In this document: one piece after another, positions 34,948 through 46,434 of the stretch
Layout of the letters: every line of letters begins with the position of its first letter
Position numbering within the stretch: the stretch's first letter is position 1
Origin: Daphnia pulex
Lineage: Eukaryota; Arthropoda; Branchiopoda; Diplostraca; Daphniidae
Length of the DNA: 64,000 nucleotides
NCBI RefSeq assembly: GCF_021134715.1
Contig: NC_060025.1
Span: 5,518,001 to 5,582,000, forward strand
Reading direction: 5' to 3'
Position numbers and translations under genes: made by a program
The notes under the pieces: generated by a model
What the model was told of the DNA's origin: nothing
Database searches by the model: none
Seen by the model: only the letters and a program-made list of their open reading frames with translations

Positions 34948-37900
34948 TTTCGTGACAAATGAAGTTGTGAAAAAAATGAGAAAAACTAAGTTTAAAAGAC
35001 GCGTGAAATGTCCTCAAGGCACTAATTATAAATGTTTGACTAGATAATATCAGGATTATTCAGAGACGAAGCCCAAAGTTGACCCGAGTTGATCCAATAC
35101 GAAGCCACAAGGCAGCCTCAAGGCAGAACTTGGCTCTTAAGACCATAAGGTAAAAATTAAAAAAAGTTTACGAGTTTGAAGTGGCCTAAAGGCATACATT
35201 TTTCTTACAGATATTTAGTGACAACAATCAAGGAACGATAATCACCAAAAATGTGAGATAGTGAACATGACGAATCAAGCTTATCCCCAGAATTGGCCAA
35301 ATCCTTACGTAAACTGTGTCGATCAAAGTATACGAAACTTTGCACGGCAATCGAAGCAGGAACTGCCGCCTCCAAAAACGTCGCAGTGTTGGTGGAACAG
35401 AAAGAAACGTTAATCGAACAATATTAAGAATGCATGCGGCTACACAGCAATTCTGCAGCAATAATTGCTGGTGAAGACGGCCCAGACAAGGAGAGAGCGG
35501 AAAACTGGGCCATGGCTCTTCATTAGAGTTATTTAAAAAATCTTTGGAGAGATTTATTTCTACGTGAAAATGAAGAATGCTGAAGCTACGTTGGCCGCTC
35601 TACAGCTATTGGAGATACAAGAGGATAACGCCACCCAGTAATTCCTAAACGCTCAAAAAGCGCTAACCGATGTTCAAACGGCCACAGCAGCTCAAAAACA
35701 AAAAGACTCGCTTAAGAGACGTCACGAGATAGAAGATGAAAAAATAGCGAGAAAAAGATTGGCTGAAGACAAGGCCAAAATGAAACCGTTTGGAGAAGAA
35801 CCACGAGACTTGCCGGTCTTCATACAAAGAGTAGAAATCATGGTTCACGACGTTTTTCATTAGACGTACAACGATTTACGATGCTGTCGACGATGCTTTA
35901 CCCACATCTTAAAGAAGAAATGAGTCAAATCTTTGTAACGCCACAAGCTTAACGTGCAGCGTTAATAGAACTGCATAGAAAGCATGGACACCCCCACTTT
36001 GTGGTACGCTCCTATATCCGACATCTTATGGCAATCCAATTATGCCGAGGAGGAAATGAGCTAGAAACTTTCTCGTCGTAGCTGTATGGAGCAGTCGCCA
36101 CTCTGGACACCGCCAGCTATTGACATGAATGAACTGGAATCCAGCGCCGCACTCGAAGGCATAGCAAAAAAACTACCAGATAGTCTTCTGTCAAGATGGG
36201 GAAGACAAGTTACACGATTATTCACAAGTAATCCGACATTGCGAGACTTAGACCTGTGGCTTGATTTGGATCTCATGGGAATGAAGAACGTCCAGAGCGC
36301 AAGGTCTACTGTCCCGGAGACTCCAGCTGTAAACCCTCCATCACAATATTCTAACAGAAATCAACAAGAGAGGTCATCGTCGTATTGGAATCGGCAAGGG
36401 AAACAGGCATTCCACCGTTCGACTACCCAACAGAATCAAGCGGCCCTGTTGTCAACGTTTAAGGCATCAACGCGGATCAATCATACACAAGCAAATGTAA
36501 AGTGTGCAACGAAGAACCGGGCCATGCATTGGAACGTTGTACGCGATTTATAGAGATGACAGTCAACCAACGAGCCCAGACGGTGTAGGACCTAGAGAAT
36601 TGCTTCCGATGCCTGGGTCGCAACCAACTATGCCGTGATTGCAAAAAAGAAAATTTGAAACAGCTCCACACATCACACCATGACCCACGACGCAGATCGA
36701 ATTTCAACGGAAAGCAACCGGGCAAACATGGCAGGACTTAGCAGACGTCCACACAAACAATGACGCCAGATGAATTCCGTGACGGCCCCAATGGAAGGAA
36801 CTGGAGCCCTTCAGGTGGCCGTTTCGCCGTTTGTCAGCCTTTTAGTGCACAATCGTGATTACAACGCTACAGCAACCGATTTACTGGACCCAGGATGTGA
36901 GACCTCACTCATCTCCAAAGATCTCGCCGACATTCTAAAACTCAACGGAAAACGAACGAACATGAAATTGGCGACCTTCCATGGAAGAGACCCAAAACTA
37001 GCTGTGATTAAAACGAGATGCCAAATTTTCCCCACGACTAACAGCAACAGGGAAATAGATGTTGAGCCTCTTCTTGTCGTCCCAGACTTAAGAGTAAACA
37101 GAAGATGCATAAAATGGAGTCAACATCAGCACCAGTAGGCTCATCTGCAGTATCTCGACCTAAAGAATTTTGATTGGAGAGAAGTAGGAATATTTATTGG
37201 AGCGAATGTCACCGACGATCTAAAACAACTGGAAACCCGCGCTCCAATACGAAGTGGCCCTCATGGTGTAAAAACGACCTTTGGTTGGACTGTTCAGGGC
37301 AACGTGCTCAAAGAAATTTGCGAGTCAACTACGGCCACATGTAACAGCATATAAGAAGAGGAAAACAACGACGTACTGCACAGTTCTGGACGCATGAATT
37401 TTGTGGGTCGATGGAGGACCGCAAAAGAATAAAAACAAGATGCAAGATGAAACAGCATTAGCCACACTAGATTCAACGATTAAATGGATTGGGACAGACG
37501 CACAACCGAGATACGAAATTGGACTACCCTTCTTCACACCACAAGTTGTTTTACCAAACAACAGATCCAGTTCACTCCAACGACTCTACGCCGTAGAAAG
37601 CCGCTTCAGAGTGGACCCTCTCTACACGAATCGTTACACCAAAGCTATCGAAGCGTATATGGACCTTTGATTCGCAAGACGCATTAGAATGGATTAGCTG
37701 ATAGGCCCGACAGGGAAAGTATGGTACGTCCCTCACGGATTAGTGGGAAATATTCTAAACCCGGATAAACCGCGCTTGGTTTTTAACGCAGCTAGCAAAT
37801 TTAAGAACGTTTGTTTAAACGATGCCCTTCACAACGGTCAACTGCTGATGACGGACATGCTGGACGCCTTATTTCATTTCAGAAAATCCGTACACAGTCA

Positions 37901-38285
37901 GCATGGATATCAACAAAATGTTTTTATAAGTACGCATCCGGCCAGAAGACCAATCAGTGTTCAGATTCTTCTGGCGACGACCTGGTAATCCTGGGCCACC
38001 GATCACGTATCGGATGATGGTGCTTATATTCGGAGCCAGCTCATCTCCAACTTCCGCCACCTACGTATTGCGCAATATAGTGAAAGACAATCCGGATTAC
38101 GCTGAGGTCGCCAAAAAAATTTCTTGATAATTTTATGTTGACAATTATTTTGATTCATTTGACAACGTAGAAGAAGGAATAACAACTTGCCGAAGATTAC
38201 GTGAGTTGTTGTTCCTGCGAGGCTTTGTCCTTGGTCAACTTGTGACCTTGCCCAGAAAAATTATACAATCACTCCCAGTTTCAGA
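34933..38285 (+). mobile_element. BEL/Pao LTR retrotransposon, 3'-truncated relic
   Basis: After the primer site, gag-like open pieces run from about 35270 (DESSLSPELAKSLRKLC) through a lysine-rich coiled coil (35690-35790) to 36553, then zinc-knuckle sequence (CFRCLGRNQLCRDC, 36600-36645). Protease-like 36770-37138 has LLDPGCETSLISKDLA, with DPG for the usual DSG or DTG. Reverse-transcriptase pieces: PRLVFNAASKFKNVCLNDAL (37770-37835), FGASSSPTSATYVLR (38030-38075) and FYVDNYFDSFDNVEEG (38130-38180), where YVDD has become YVDN. Many stops. RNase H, integrase and the 3' LTR are absent. Confidence 0.8.
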
Positions 38286-38885
38286 AAGAGCTTGTTTTCA
38301 CCAGCCGCTAGATGGTTTTCCTCAAAAAAATCGCATTCGGATTTTTTAGGATACTGTACGCCCCAAGGTATCCGAAGGGTTAGGGTGTAAATATAAATTG
38401 ACAATTTTAATTCAATTTTATCGATTTCAATTTTACAAAAAAAAATACACGACAAATATTACCAATAAATAAAAATTTATGGCAAATACAACAAAATTAT
38501 TTTCATTGGGTATTTATTCTAGTGTCACGAATATTGAATTTTTGCAACCTTATTATCTAACAGACTGCTCGGTTGGCTGGGGTTTGTATTTCTCCTCGTA
38601 CTTCTTTATTCGTGTTTCAATCGTTCATTATGCGAGGAGAATGAAAGAATAAGAGCGATGGAGCACGAGAGTCTGGAGAGAAGCATGCTGCGGAGCTGCT
38701 GCACAATGAGGAGGAGCGGGAGCGGATCGGATGCGTCTAATGAGGTGCCGTGTTCGTTCTCAACACCCATTGGCGACGTCGTGAGCTCAACAGCGCATAA
38801 CTTTGGTCAAAGGAGTGGATGAAGGGGAGGGTAGAAGGACAATTTTCCCAATCAATTTATCACAGCTCTGAGGGAGAAGAAGAAG

Positions 38886-38916
<31 letters not shown>

Positions 38917-39159
38917 TACATCTTTTTCCAGTTTTTATCTCTCTCTCTACCTTGCAGCTCCTCTTTCTTTCCATGTTGAGGTTTCTCTTCCTTCTCTTCC
39001 AGCTCATCCTCTTTTCCTTCCAGCTCTTTCTCTTTCCCTCCCCCTCTCCCCTCTATCCTCCAACCATTCCTTGAATGGTACAGGTAAGCAGTCATCTGAG
39101 GAACTTAGTACCCGATTACAAGACAAAGAAAATTTAATTGATGATTTTTCTGGACTTAT
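38286..39159. other. no gene; simple repeats
   Basis: AT-rich then purine-rich DNA. 38875-38915 is a GAA repeat. 38930-39065 is CT-rich on the plus strand. The 114-residue ORF across the GAA run is low-complexity and not taken as a gene. Confidence 0.5.
38875..38915. repeat. (GAA)n microsatellite, about 13 units
   Basis: Uninterrupted GAA/AGA units from gagaagaag to agaagtta. Confidence 0.95.
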
Positions 39160-42036
39160 GTGATAAACATACCTCAATGGCAGTGTCTTGATAGGCATCT
39201 GCTTGCAATGGAGTGTCAAAATCCCACACCTTGACGCCCTTTAACCTGAGTATAGTTTTGCCCTTGAAGACAACTTGTTTGTAGTTTCAAAGCTGGCCAA
39301 GAATACAAAGTACCTTGTCTATGACGAAACAAAAAGATGCTTCAACGTCGTCATAGCAAATTAACATTTGGCCATTTTCAACTTCAATCCGGCTTTTGAC
39401 AAACATGATAATACTAGATTGAGGTGCTGTAAAGGAACAAAAAGTAGAGGCGTAAACAATAATGTAATCAAGGTAAACTAGCTAGTTAGGAAGTCCAACG
39501 TAACCCTCCAAGGATAATATCCATGGTACCTTGAAAGGTACTAGGATCATTTGTCTGGCCGAAAGGCAGAAATTTAAATTAAATAATTAAAGGTAATAAG
39601 TCCATCGGGGGTGACGAATGCTGTTTTCTCCCTATCTTCTTTTCGTAACGGTAATTGGTGATAACCGGATTGCAGATCCATGATGGAAAATAACTCCGCT
39701 CCTTGTATCTTACTGAGGATATCACTCATTCGAGGTAATTAGTACACGTTCCTTACCGTCACCTCGTTCAGTCCCCTATAGTCAACACAAACACTCCATG
39801 TAACATCTGGTTTGAGAATAAGTACCACTGGTGCAGACCAGGCACTTTGATAAATCTCAATAATGTCTGCGTCTAACATGTCCCCTACCTGGGTTTGTAT
39901 AATTTGTCTTGCCTTCCAAGCGCTGGGATAAGGTCCTCGTTGAACTGTTTCGCCCCTTCCTTGAGTCCTTGAATAGCATGTTCGGCGACCGGACAACGTC
40001 CTATCTCCTTGGAGTTTGAAGCGAAACAAGCCTTATGATGTTTTAACATATATTTCAACGTACTCCTATCGTCTTCGCTTAAATCTGCATTAATAGCTTG
40101 TTCTAAATCTTCAAATATAAGTAGCTGATTATCGTCTGTCGAATCCAGAACAGTTGGTAGTGGCACCGCCTCGTCTAAATCACACAAAATTACTTGTTTA
40201 TTATAATTTTGAGTCTTAACCAGCGTAGACTCCTTGTTAAGCCAGACTTCTTGACCAGAAATATTGGCAATTGGCACAGTGTTTGCACGAGCAGGAAGTA
40301 AAGCGTGGCCTACTGTCAGAGCTTTATTCAACATCAATCGCCGAGACAGAGTAAACAGCTGGGCCACCCCAGACGGCGATACTATTGCCGTCTCGGTTCC
40401 AACATGTCGAATGGAAAATGCCGGAATATTCACTCCTTCCTTTGTTTTAATCTTGCGTGATTTCGCCAATTCAATTTTCTGAGGTTCTATAAAATTTAAC
40501 GGCAATATCCCGTCGTTATTAACGTTTTTGACGCCTGATAATCTATGTGTACGTTTCCAAATTGCTTCAGGAAATCGTTACCTAACAAAAGATCAATGCC
40601 CTCCATCTGCATAACGAGTGCTGTTCCCATGGGCAATTTATTATGAATTGTAACCATCATATAGGCAGCCCCTATCGGAGAGATCGTCGCTCCATTCGCC
40701 TTGACAATATTCGGGCCATGCATGACTCCAACGTAAATTGTGTATACTTCAGTAATTTAGGAGAAATGATTGTGATGACAATCCCAGTTTCAACCACCGC
40801 CTTAACAACCCTTCTTCCACAATGCACCGTTTCAGTAATGAGCTTCGAGGAATTTAGCATACATAACGAAATGTTAGTAATCAAAGCCTCGTAATGGAAA
40901 TACAAGTTATGACACGCCATTGCCGTTGATCTTATTCCGGCAGCTGAGCAGGTTGTTGTTGAAATTCCGACGGAAGGATTGGTGATGGTTTCTGAGGGCT
41001 ATTCTTATCTTGAAACGATCCATTGTCTAAGTAATTGACGGGAAGCCTACCCTGTGGAGGGCCCCCATTCGATGGACGATACGGCACACCTTGTCGTCCA
41101 CCCCTAAATAATTGGGATCGGGGGTTGCTGAAGCAATTAAGAGCATAGTGACCACTACGGGAACAATAATAACATACAGATCGGCCATCTGCCGCTCTTT
41201 GAGTCAAAGGTGCAATATCAGAAGTAACTTTCTTTTGTGTAGAAGCGTTTTTTAATTCATTAAGGGAATCTTGAAGGCCTGCCAAAACCATTCATAGATC
41301 GAGATTATCTTTCCCTGCGGACTGTTCCTGACGGACCACTGGTGCAGATGAGCCAAAACCATTTTTTTCCGTCCATGCACGGCTATCCAGTTGCAAAGAC
41401 GCCTCGGTGTGAAGGGATAAATTTTTTTCACTAACGACTTATGTAACCTGCCAAATAAAAAATCAAGCTCTTGAGTTTGTAGCATGTTAGGATTTACCGT
41501 ATGACACATCTTGAGAAAATCGTATTAATAAGACGCCGCATCCTCCTCCTCCCTTTGAACCCACTGACGTAATTTAGCCTCTTGAATGAGTAAAAAGTTA
41601 TCTTACTTAAATTCCTGAAGAAAGATGGTTCGCAACCCTGCCGCAAACGGAACTACCACCACACCTGCCACTGCTGGGACAGCTGCTTGATCTTCCCAGT
41701 CACCAGGTAGATTGGAGAATAAATACCATTTTATGGCCGTTCCTTCCAAGTATATATCACAAAATTGGCCCTCATTTCCTGGTTTCCCCAATGATTGTAT
41801 CTACCCGTCAATAAATACCGCTCCAACCAATCTAAGGCGTTTTCTCCAACTCTCGCACTAAAACATGGGGGTGGAATGAACTTATGCTGGGCTGTCATTA
41901 CAACAGTGGGAATAGGATTGATCTGCCGAACTGGTTGTGTGGGGCCTGAGCTAGATCCTTGTCGTCAGAAGATGATCCCAAATTGATATATTCTAACTTT
42001 TCTACTGTTATGCCCTCCATTCCCATACCGGGATTT
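39160..42036 (-). mobile_element. Gypsy-type LTR retrotransposon copy 2, decayed and end-less
   Basis: Minus strand from about 42030: gag start MGMEGITVEKLEYINLG, gag core (41950-41290) with LDWLERYLLTGRY, zinc knuckle CYYCSRSGHYALNC (41175-41135), protease region with MEGIDLLLGNDFLKQFG (40605-40555), then RT with LDADIIEIYQSAWSAPVVLI (39885-39825), VCVDYRGLNEVTVRN, LFSIMDLQSGYHQLPL (39700-39650) and SLVYLDYIIVYAS (39485-39445). The YLDD site reads YLDY. Frame breaks throughout; integrase and both LTRs are missing. Not closely related to the Gypsy copy at 46-51 kb, as gag and RT differ. Confidence 0.8.
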
Positions 42037-42259
42037 TTTTTTTTAATTTAGAAACGTTTCTTTTTTGAAAGAACTGATTAGCTTAGACGATGTAAGTAGA
42101 CAATGTGGGGTTCAGATGACTTTATGATGACGATACTAGCGAAACGGATATCACAGGGTGGGGGTGGGTGGGAGGTGGAACTATTTATACAACCATAGGC
42201 GCGACAAAAAGCAAAACAGGAGAGCAAGAGGGACGACGAGAAAAAATATTTCGGATCAG
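42037..42259. other. junction between Gypsy copy 2 and LINE copy 2
   Basis: Probably the 3' untranslated end of LINE copy 2. It contains ggtgggggtgggtgggaggtgg (42157-42178), a G-rich run that could form a quadruplex, and an 11-T run near 42040. Confidence 0.4.
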
Positions 42260-44408
42260 TTAAGATGGGCAATGGGACCGCCAGTTGTGCTGAATCTTGG
42301 TGATTGTTAGCATCCGGCGTCTTTCACGGGTTCTCCAGGTGAGGTCTACATAGACTGCTACCAGAAGACGGGCAGGGGATCGATAAGGCAGTTGGCCAAT
42401 GTCACCCCGGATCCATGACGAGAGATTCCCAACACATCCAAGGGTCTGGAGAGTTGACTGCAGTCAAGAAGTGAGGTCCCGTCAAGCGAAACAACCTGTC
42501 ATGAGATGGACGGCCGTTTCAATCTCGATGTGGCAGCGATCGCTAACTGGGTCTACCCTAGGGTCAATTTCGTTGCAACGGTCTCTGGTGAAAAGAAGCC
42601 GCTGGTTGAATAGGAACTGGGACTCTCGGGTGGCCGGAGGGAGGAACTTTGCTGAGCGCCAGATAGTCTCCCAATCCAATTGCGGCTGGGCAAGTTCAAT
42701 GTGGCCTGAGGTAAACTTCGAAACCAAGAGCCGAGTATAAATCCTACGGTGAGTAAGAGGTTGAGGGAGGGGAGATCCGTTAGCCAGAATCATCCGTAGG
42801 TGCTGGAGGGCCGTCTCCATGTGTGCCGGCCGTTGGAAAAAGGCCGCCGTCGCCGGTGTGACCTTGTAAAGATGAAGGAAGTGGCGCGTCGGGAAGACAA
42901 GCCAGTTCCAGAGCAGGAAGCGAGCACTGCTGTCCTGGCCCAATAGTGCCATCGCAATGGGCCGTAGGAAAAGGGCCTTCAAGAACAGGTCCGTGTGGAA
43001 CATGGCCAATCCGCCGTCATTCGTTGGGCGATAAATGGCACCGGGTGGGGGTCGTTCCAGCCGACCACCCCACAGGAACTTTGTATCACCACTTTGGATC
43101 TTTACACCAATTGCCGGGGAGGTAGAATCTGGCCGATATAAACTATTCTGGAGTAGGCTTCGGATTTTAGAAAATGGACCTTCTGGTGAAGGGACAAGCA
43201 GCGACCAACGTTGGTTCGGACGAGTCCCTGTAGGTGTCCAAAGGCCGCATCCCAAACTCGGGCCGTCGTTTCCATGACGGAGGAAGAAAACGGGATCCCG
43301 AAGAGCGTGAGCGTTGAGTCGGCTGCCAGCCAAGGCACTGGCCAGATCTTTCGTTGAGTCCAGCTACCGAGTCCAAGGGCTTTGGATTTAACCTTGTTGA
43401 GAAGAAGAAGAACAGAAATCTTGCAGGGCTTGGACACCACGTAAAATATCAGTATCCGAGCCAGTAAAAGTGGCGAGGTCATCAACGAAGGCGCGGGTAG
43501 TCACTGTCCGGTTAAACATGGATATTCCTTTTAGATCGCGGTGGAGGCGGTATAGCAGCGGCTCGAGAAACAGCACGTATAGATGAATCGAAAGCAGACA
43601 TCTTTGCCTCAAGGACGAGAGGCATTGGTTGGTACCAGCGACGGTACTGCCATTCAGTAGTGCCATACGGGCTCCCGAGTAGAGAGCTTGAATCCATTAG
43701 ATGAAAATTTCGGGGTAACCAAAAGCGTCCAAAATTTTCCAAAGAGTGTGACGTTGAACTAGATCATAGGCCTTCGTGAAGTCGACACCAATGACGAGGC
43801 CCGGAACCGCTGTGCCTGAAATACTATCGACGCAAGGCACGTTTCTCTCTTCGATAAATGCAATAATATCGCGATACAGCTATAAGTTATCGTAAATCTT
43901 TCGCCCAGGGATCCCGCCACATTGAGAGGACTCGACTACGTCGGGAAGCGTTTTCTTCAAGCGATTGACTATCGTTCCGGCTATGATATTGTAGTCACAG
44001 TTCAACAGTATTATGGGACGCTAATCCCATACTTTGCTGGGCTTGTCAGATTTCGGGACAAGGATGACCAAGCCGATCGCCTGAGATTCCGTCACCCGCT
44101 TTTGTCGCAGAACCGCATTGAACATTTCGAGGAAGACCAAAATTGTCGTTCCAAAATTGTTTGTAAAAGTCGTAGGGGATGCCGTCTTCACCGGGGCTGC
44201 CGTTTAGTGGCATCTTGTGGAGTGTCGCGGATAATTCCGCCAGTTCCGGTGGACGATTCAGATCAGATGGGAAAGATTAACGCTGGATTCTACCAAGAAA
44301 GGCGGCTTTCAAGGTTACTTCTCCGCAATTTTCGACACTGAATACCTTGCAAAAGCTGTCGGTAAAGGATTTATTGACCGCGGCGATGTCCGATATGGTA
44401 TCTCCGTT

Positions 44409-44965
44409 CCCTGGTAGCACACTCACATCCATCGTCTATCATATGGATGTCTTCATGTCTAAATCGAATCTCATCTAGCTACAACCTAAATTGGATATCA
44501 AATGGATACTCAATTTACTACGACCTTATGCTATCTTCGTATAGATGTCCTATAGATCTACGTTCACGGACATCCATTTGTGACTAGAAATCAGACGCTT
44601 AACAGACAGACGTAACGAAAAGGACTTAAACAAGGACTAAATTTTCATCATTTTAACTGCTAATATTAATTTAGATCCGTTGAACCAAATACAGTTAGAA
44701 AGTAATAACAAGTGGTGTAGTGTGTAGAGCACTGGAGTACCACTCCAAAGAACATGGTTTCGTGCCACCGAGGAACGTTTCTTTTCTTTTCTTTTTGCTT
44801 AAATTTAAGTATTTTGAAGACGGCTGTAAGCCGTACCCATTTGAATGTCTAACAGCGCGACATTAGTATAGACATATGCAATCCTATTGACGTCGGGTTA
44901 AGATATCTCACTCGGCTGATTAGATGGGCTACGTACATCTTATGGATAGAGGCGTGCTACCAGGG
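44409..44965. mobile_element. 557-bp MITE with tRNA-like segment, in LINE copy 2
   Basis: Left end CCCTGGTAGCACAC (44409-44422) matches the inverse complement of the right end CCCTGGTAGCACGC (44965-44952); the next bases share CTCA/CTCT and ATCCAT. LINE similarity stops and restarts at the edges. Inside, ACATCCAT (44425) and ATGGATGT (44443) form a hairpin. No ORF. The flanks do not show a clear duplication beyond TT. Confidence 0.65.
44712..44771 (+). pseudogene. tRNA-derived promoter-like segment inside the MITE
   Basis: TGGTGTAGTGTGTAGAGC resembles an A-box/D-arm; TGGAG TACCA CTCCA could form an anticodon arm (loop GTACCAC); GGTTTCGTGCC resembles a B box. Acceptor stem weak. It is followed by repeated tttctttt. 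Confidence 0.45.
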
Positions 44966-46088
44966 TTGTCATCCAGCAAAGGTCGGGTCGGGTAAAGTTG
45001 GCCCCGAGAAGATTCCTTCCGCTCATGGAAAAGTGACGGGGTGTCGGTATCGACCTCGGACGTGCTACAGGAGAGGATTTTGGCTCCATGGAGCGTTCGT
45101 ACATTCCAGTTGCGAGCTTCCTCACGGATTGCTTGAAAATCTACCCAGTTGAGCTCACGGCCTGAGGCCGTCATTTTTGAAAGTCACTATCGACCAATCT
45201 CCTTGCGGAGAAGAGCACGGCGACGGCAGTAGCTTTGGGCAATTCTTTTCACCCCGAGTTTGAATACCGTATCCCACCATTCGGTCACGTTTGTTCGGCG
45301 GAAGGGAAGAGCCGATGCAGTGGCGAGGAACCTGGTAAACAGATTTCCAAACGCGTTTTGTGACAAAAAAGACATGTTAATTTTCCAGATAGAAGGTCGT
45401 GGTTGAACCTCCAGTTCTGGATCGGAAAGAAGGGAACATTGAGCATGAAGAACGGAGTGATCCGTGACGTAGGTAGCATCCAAATGGATTGCAGAAATGA
45501 AATAACTGATGGGGAGGGAAAAATAAATCCAGTCGATTCTAGCAGATCCCCCTTGGTGAGTATAGGTGTTTCCCAAGTCCCGAGGCCGGAGGGCCTTCCA
45601 CATGTCTACTAGCTCCAAACTGGACACCAACGTAACCAAGGCATGATCAACCTTGGTAGAAGGGGTTGTTCCAGCTAATCGGAGCCTATCCTGAGGGCCG
45701 TTTACAGAGTTGAAGTTCCCGACAAGGATGAGAGGGCGCTTGACCGTAGACAGAAAGGCAGGGACGACGACCTGGAAGAAAGCGCTCCGCTCCTCACGAA
45801 AAACTCTTCCGGACGCCCCGTCCGGTAGAGGGAAACAAAGGAGGCATTGTGCAGTTGGACCGATATAAGGCGGCCGTTCGGGTCACAAACAAAATGGTGG
45901 ACGGTCAGGGTGTGGCCGGATCCTGAGTGTGGCTCCGAAATGTGGTCGTCCACCTCCGACGCGGAGTCGGAAGGCCGATGTTGATCGCTTGCACCTCCAC
46001 CGGGGGAGCTCTCGAGTAGTGATGGAGCATCACGCGGTGTGGCCTCCGGGGTTTCCGGTATAATCGACGGGTTGACAGACGGAATCGG

Positions 46089-46195
46089 TGTTACAACATC
46101 AAGTGTGTGTAGAAGAGTGTATTCTCGTGTATTCGGGCTCTGCATCTGAGGGGTCTGCCTTTACCGGACGACCTCTAGTGGTCAGATCTACAACA
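46089..46195 (-). repeat. Gypsy copy 1, 3' LTR (107 bp)
   Basis: Starts TGTTACAAC and ends CTACAACA. Nearly the same as 50801-50901, with indels around 46117-46140. Flanked outside by ATCGG (46084-46088). Confidence 0.9.
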
Positions 46196-46208
46196 TCTCC
46201 CCCTTCTT
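46196..46208 (-). other. Gypsy copy 1 polypurine tract
   Basis: Minus strand AAGAAGGGGGAGA directly precedes the 3' LTR, as expected of the plus-strand DNA primer. Confidence 0.85.
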
Positions 46209-46434
46209 AGTTGACAAGTTAATACATTGATTGCCAGGACAATTGCAGACAACAATTCTTAGTTAACACGAGTAGCCTACAATGACACACAACAATTCTT
46301 AGTTAACACGAGTAGCCTTGCATACACCAACTAATGCATATGATAGTAAGGAGCATGTGACATAATTGAGGTGATTGAACCAACACAACAGAACACAAGC
46401 TATCACACACATTAAATTATAAGAAAGATCAAAT

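Larger units (their letters stand above)
42260..46083 (-). pseudogene. LINE copy 2 ORF2: endonuclease and reverse transcriptase
   Basis: From 46083: the ORF1 tail (PEATPRDAPSLLESSPGGGA) runs straight into mid-endonuclease sequence (CDPNGRLISVQLHNASFVSL, 45895-45836). Copy 1 has about 80 endonuclease residues before this point, so a deletion has fused the two. Then LILVGNFNSVNGPQD (45750-45700), where GDFN reads GNFN, and TDHSVLHAQ. RT pieces: GVDFTKAYDLVQRHTLWKI (43790-43735), LRQRCLLS, AFVDDLATF (43500-43465, active site kept). 42482-43333 is open (WGGRLERPPPGAIYRPTNDGG). Zinc motif and tail end at 42260. Stops and frameshifts in several places. Confidence 0.85.

Noticed and set aside
38819..39163. 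114-codon ORF across the GAA repeat
   Set aside because: Low-complexity Glu and Ser/Leu runs created by simple repeats; no domain or splice context.
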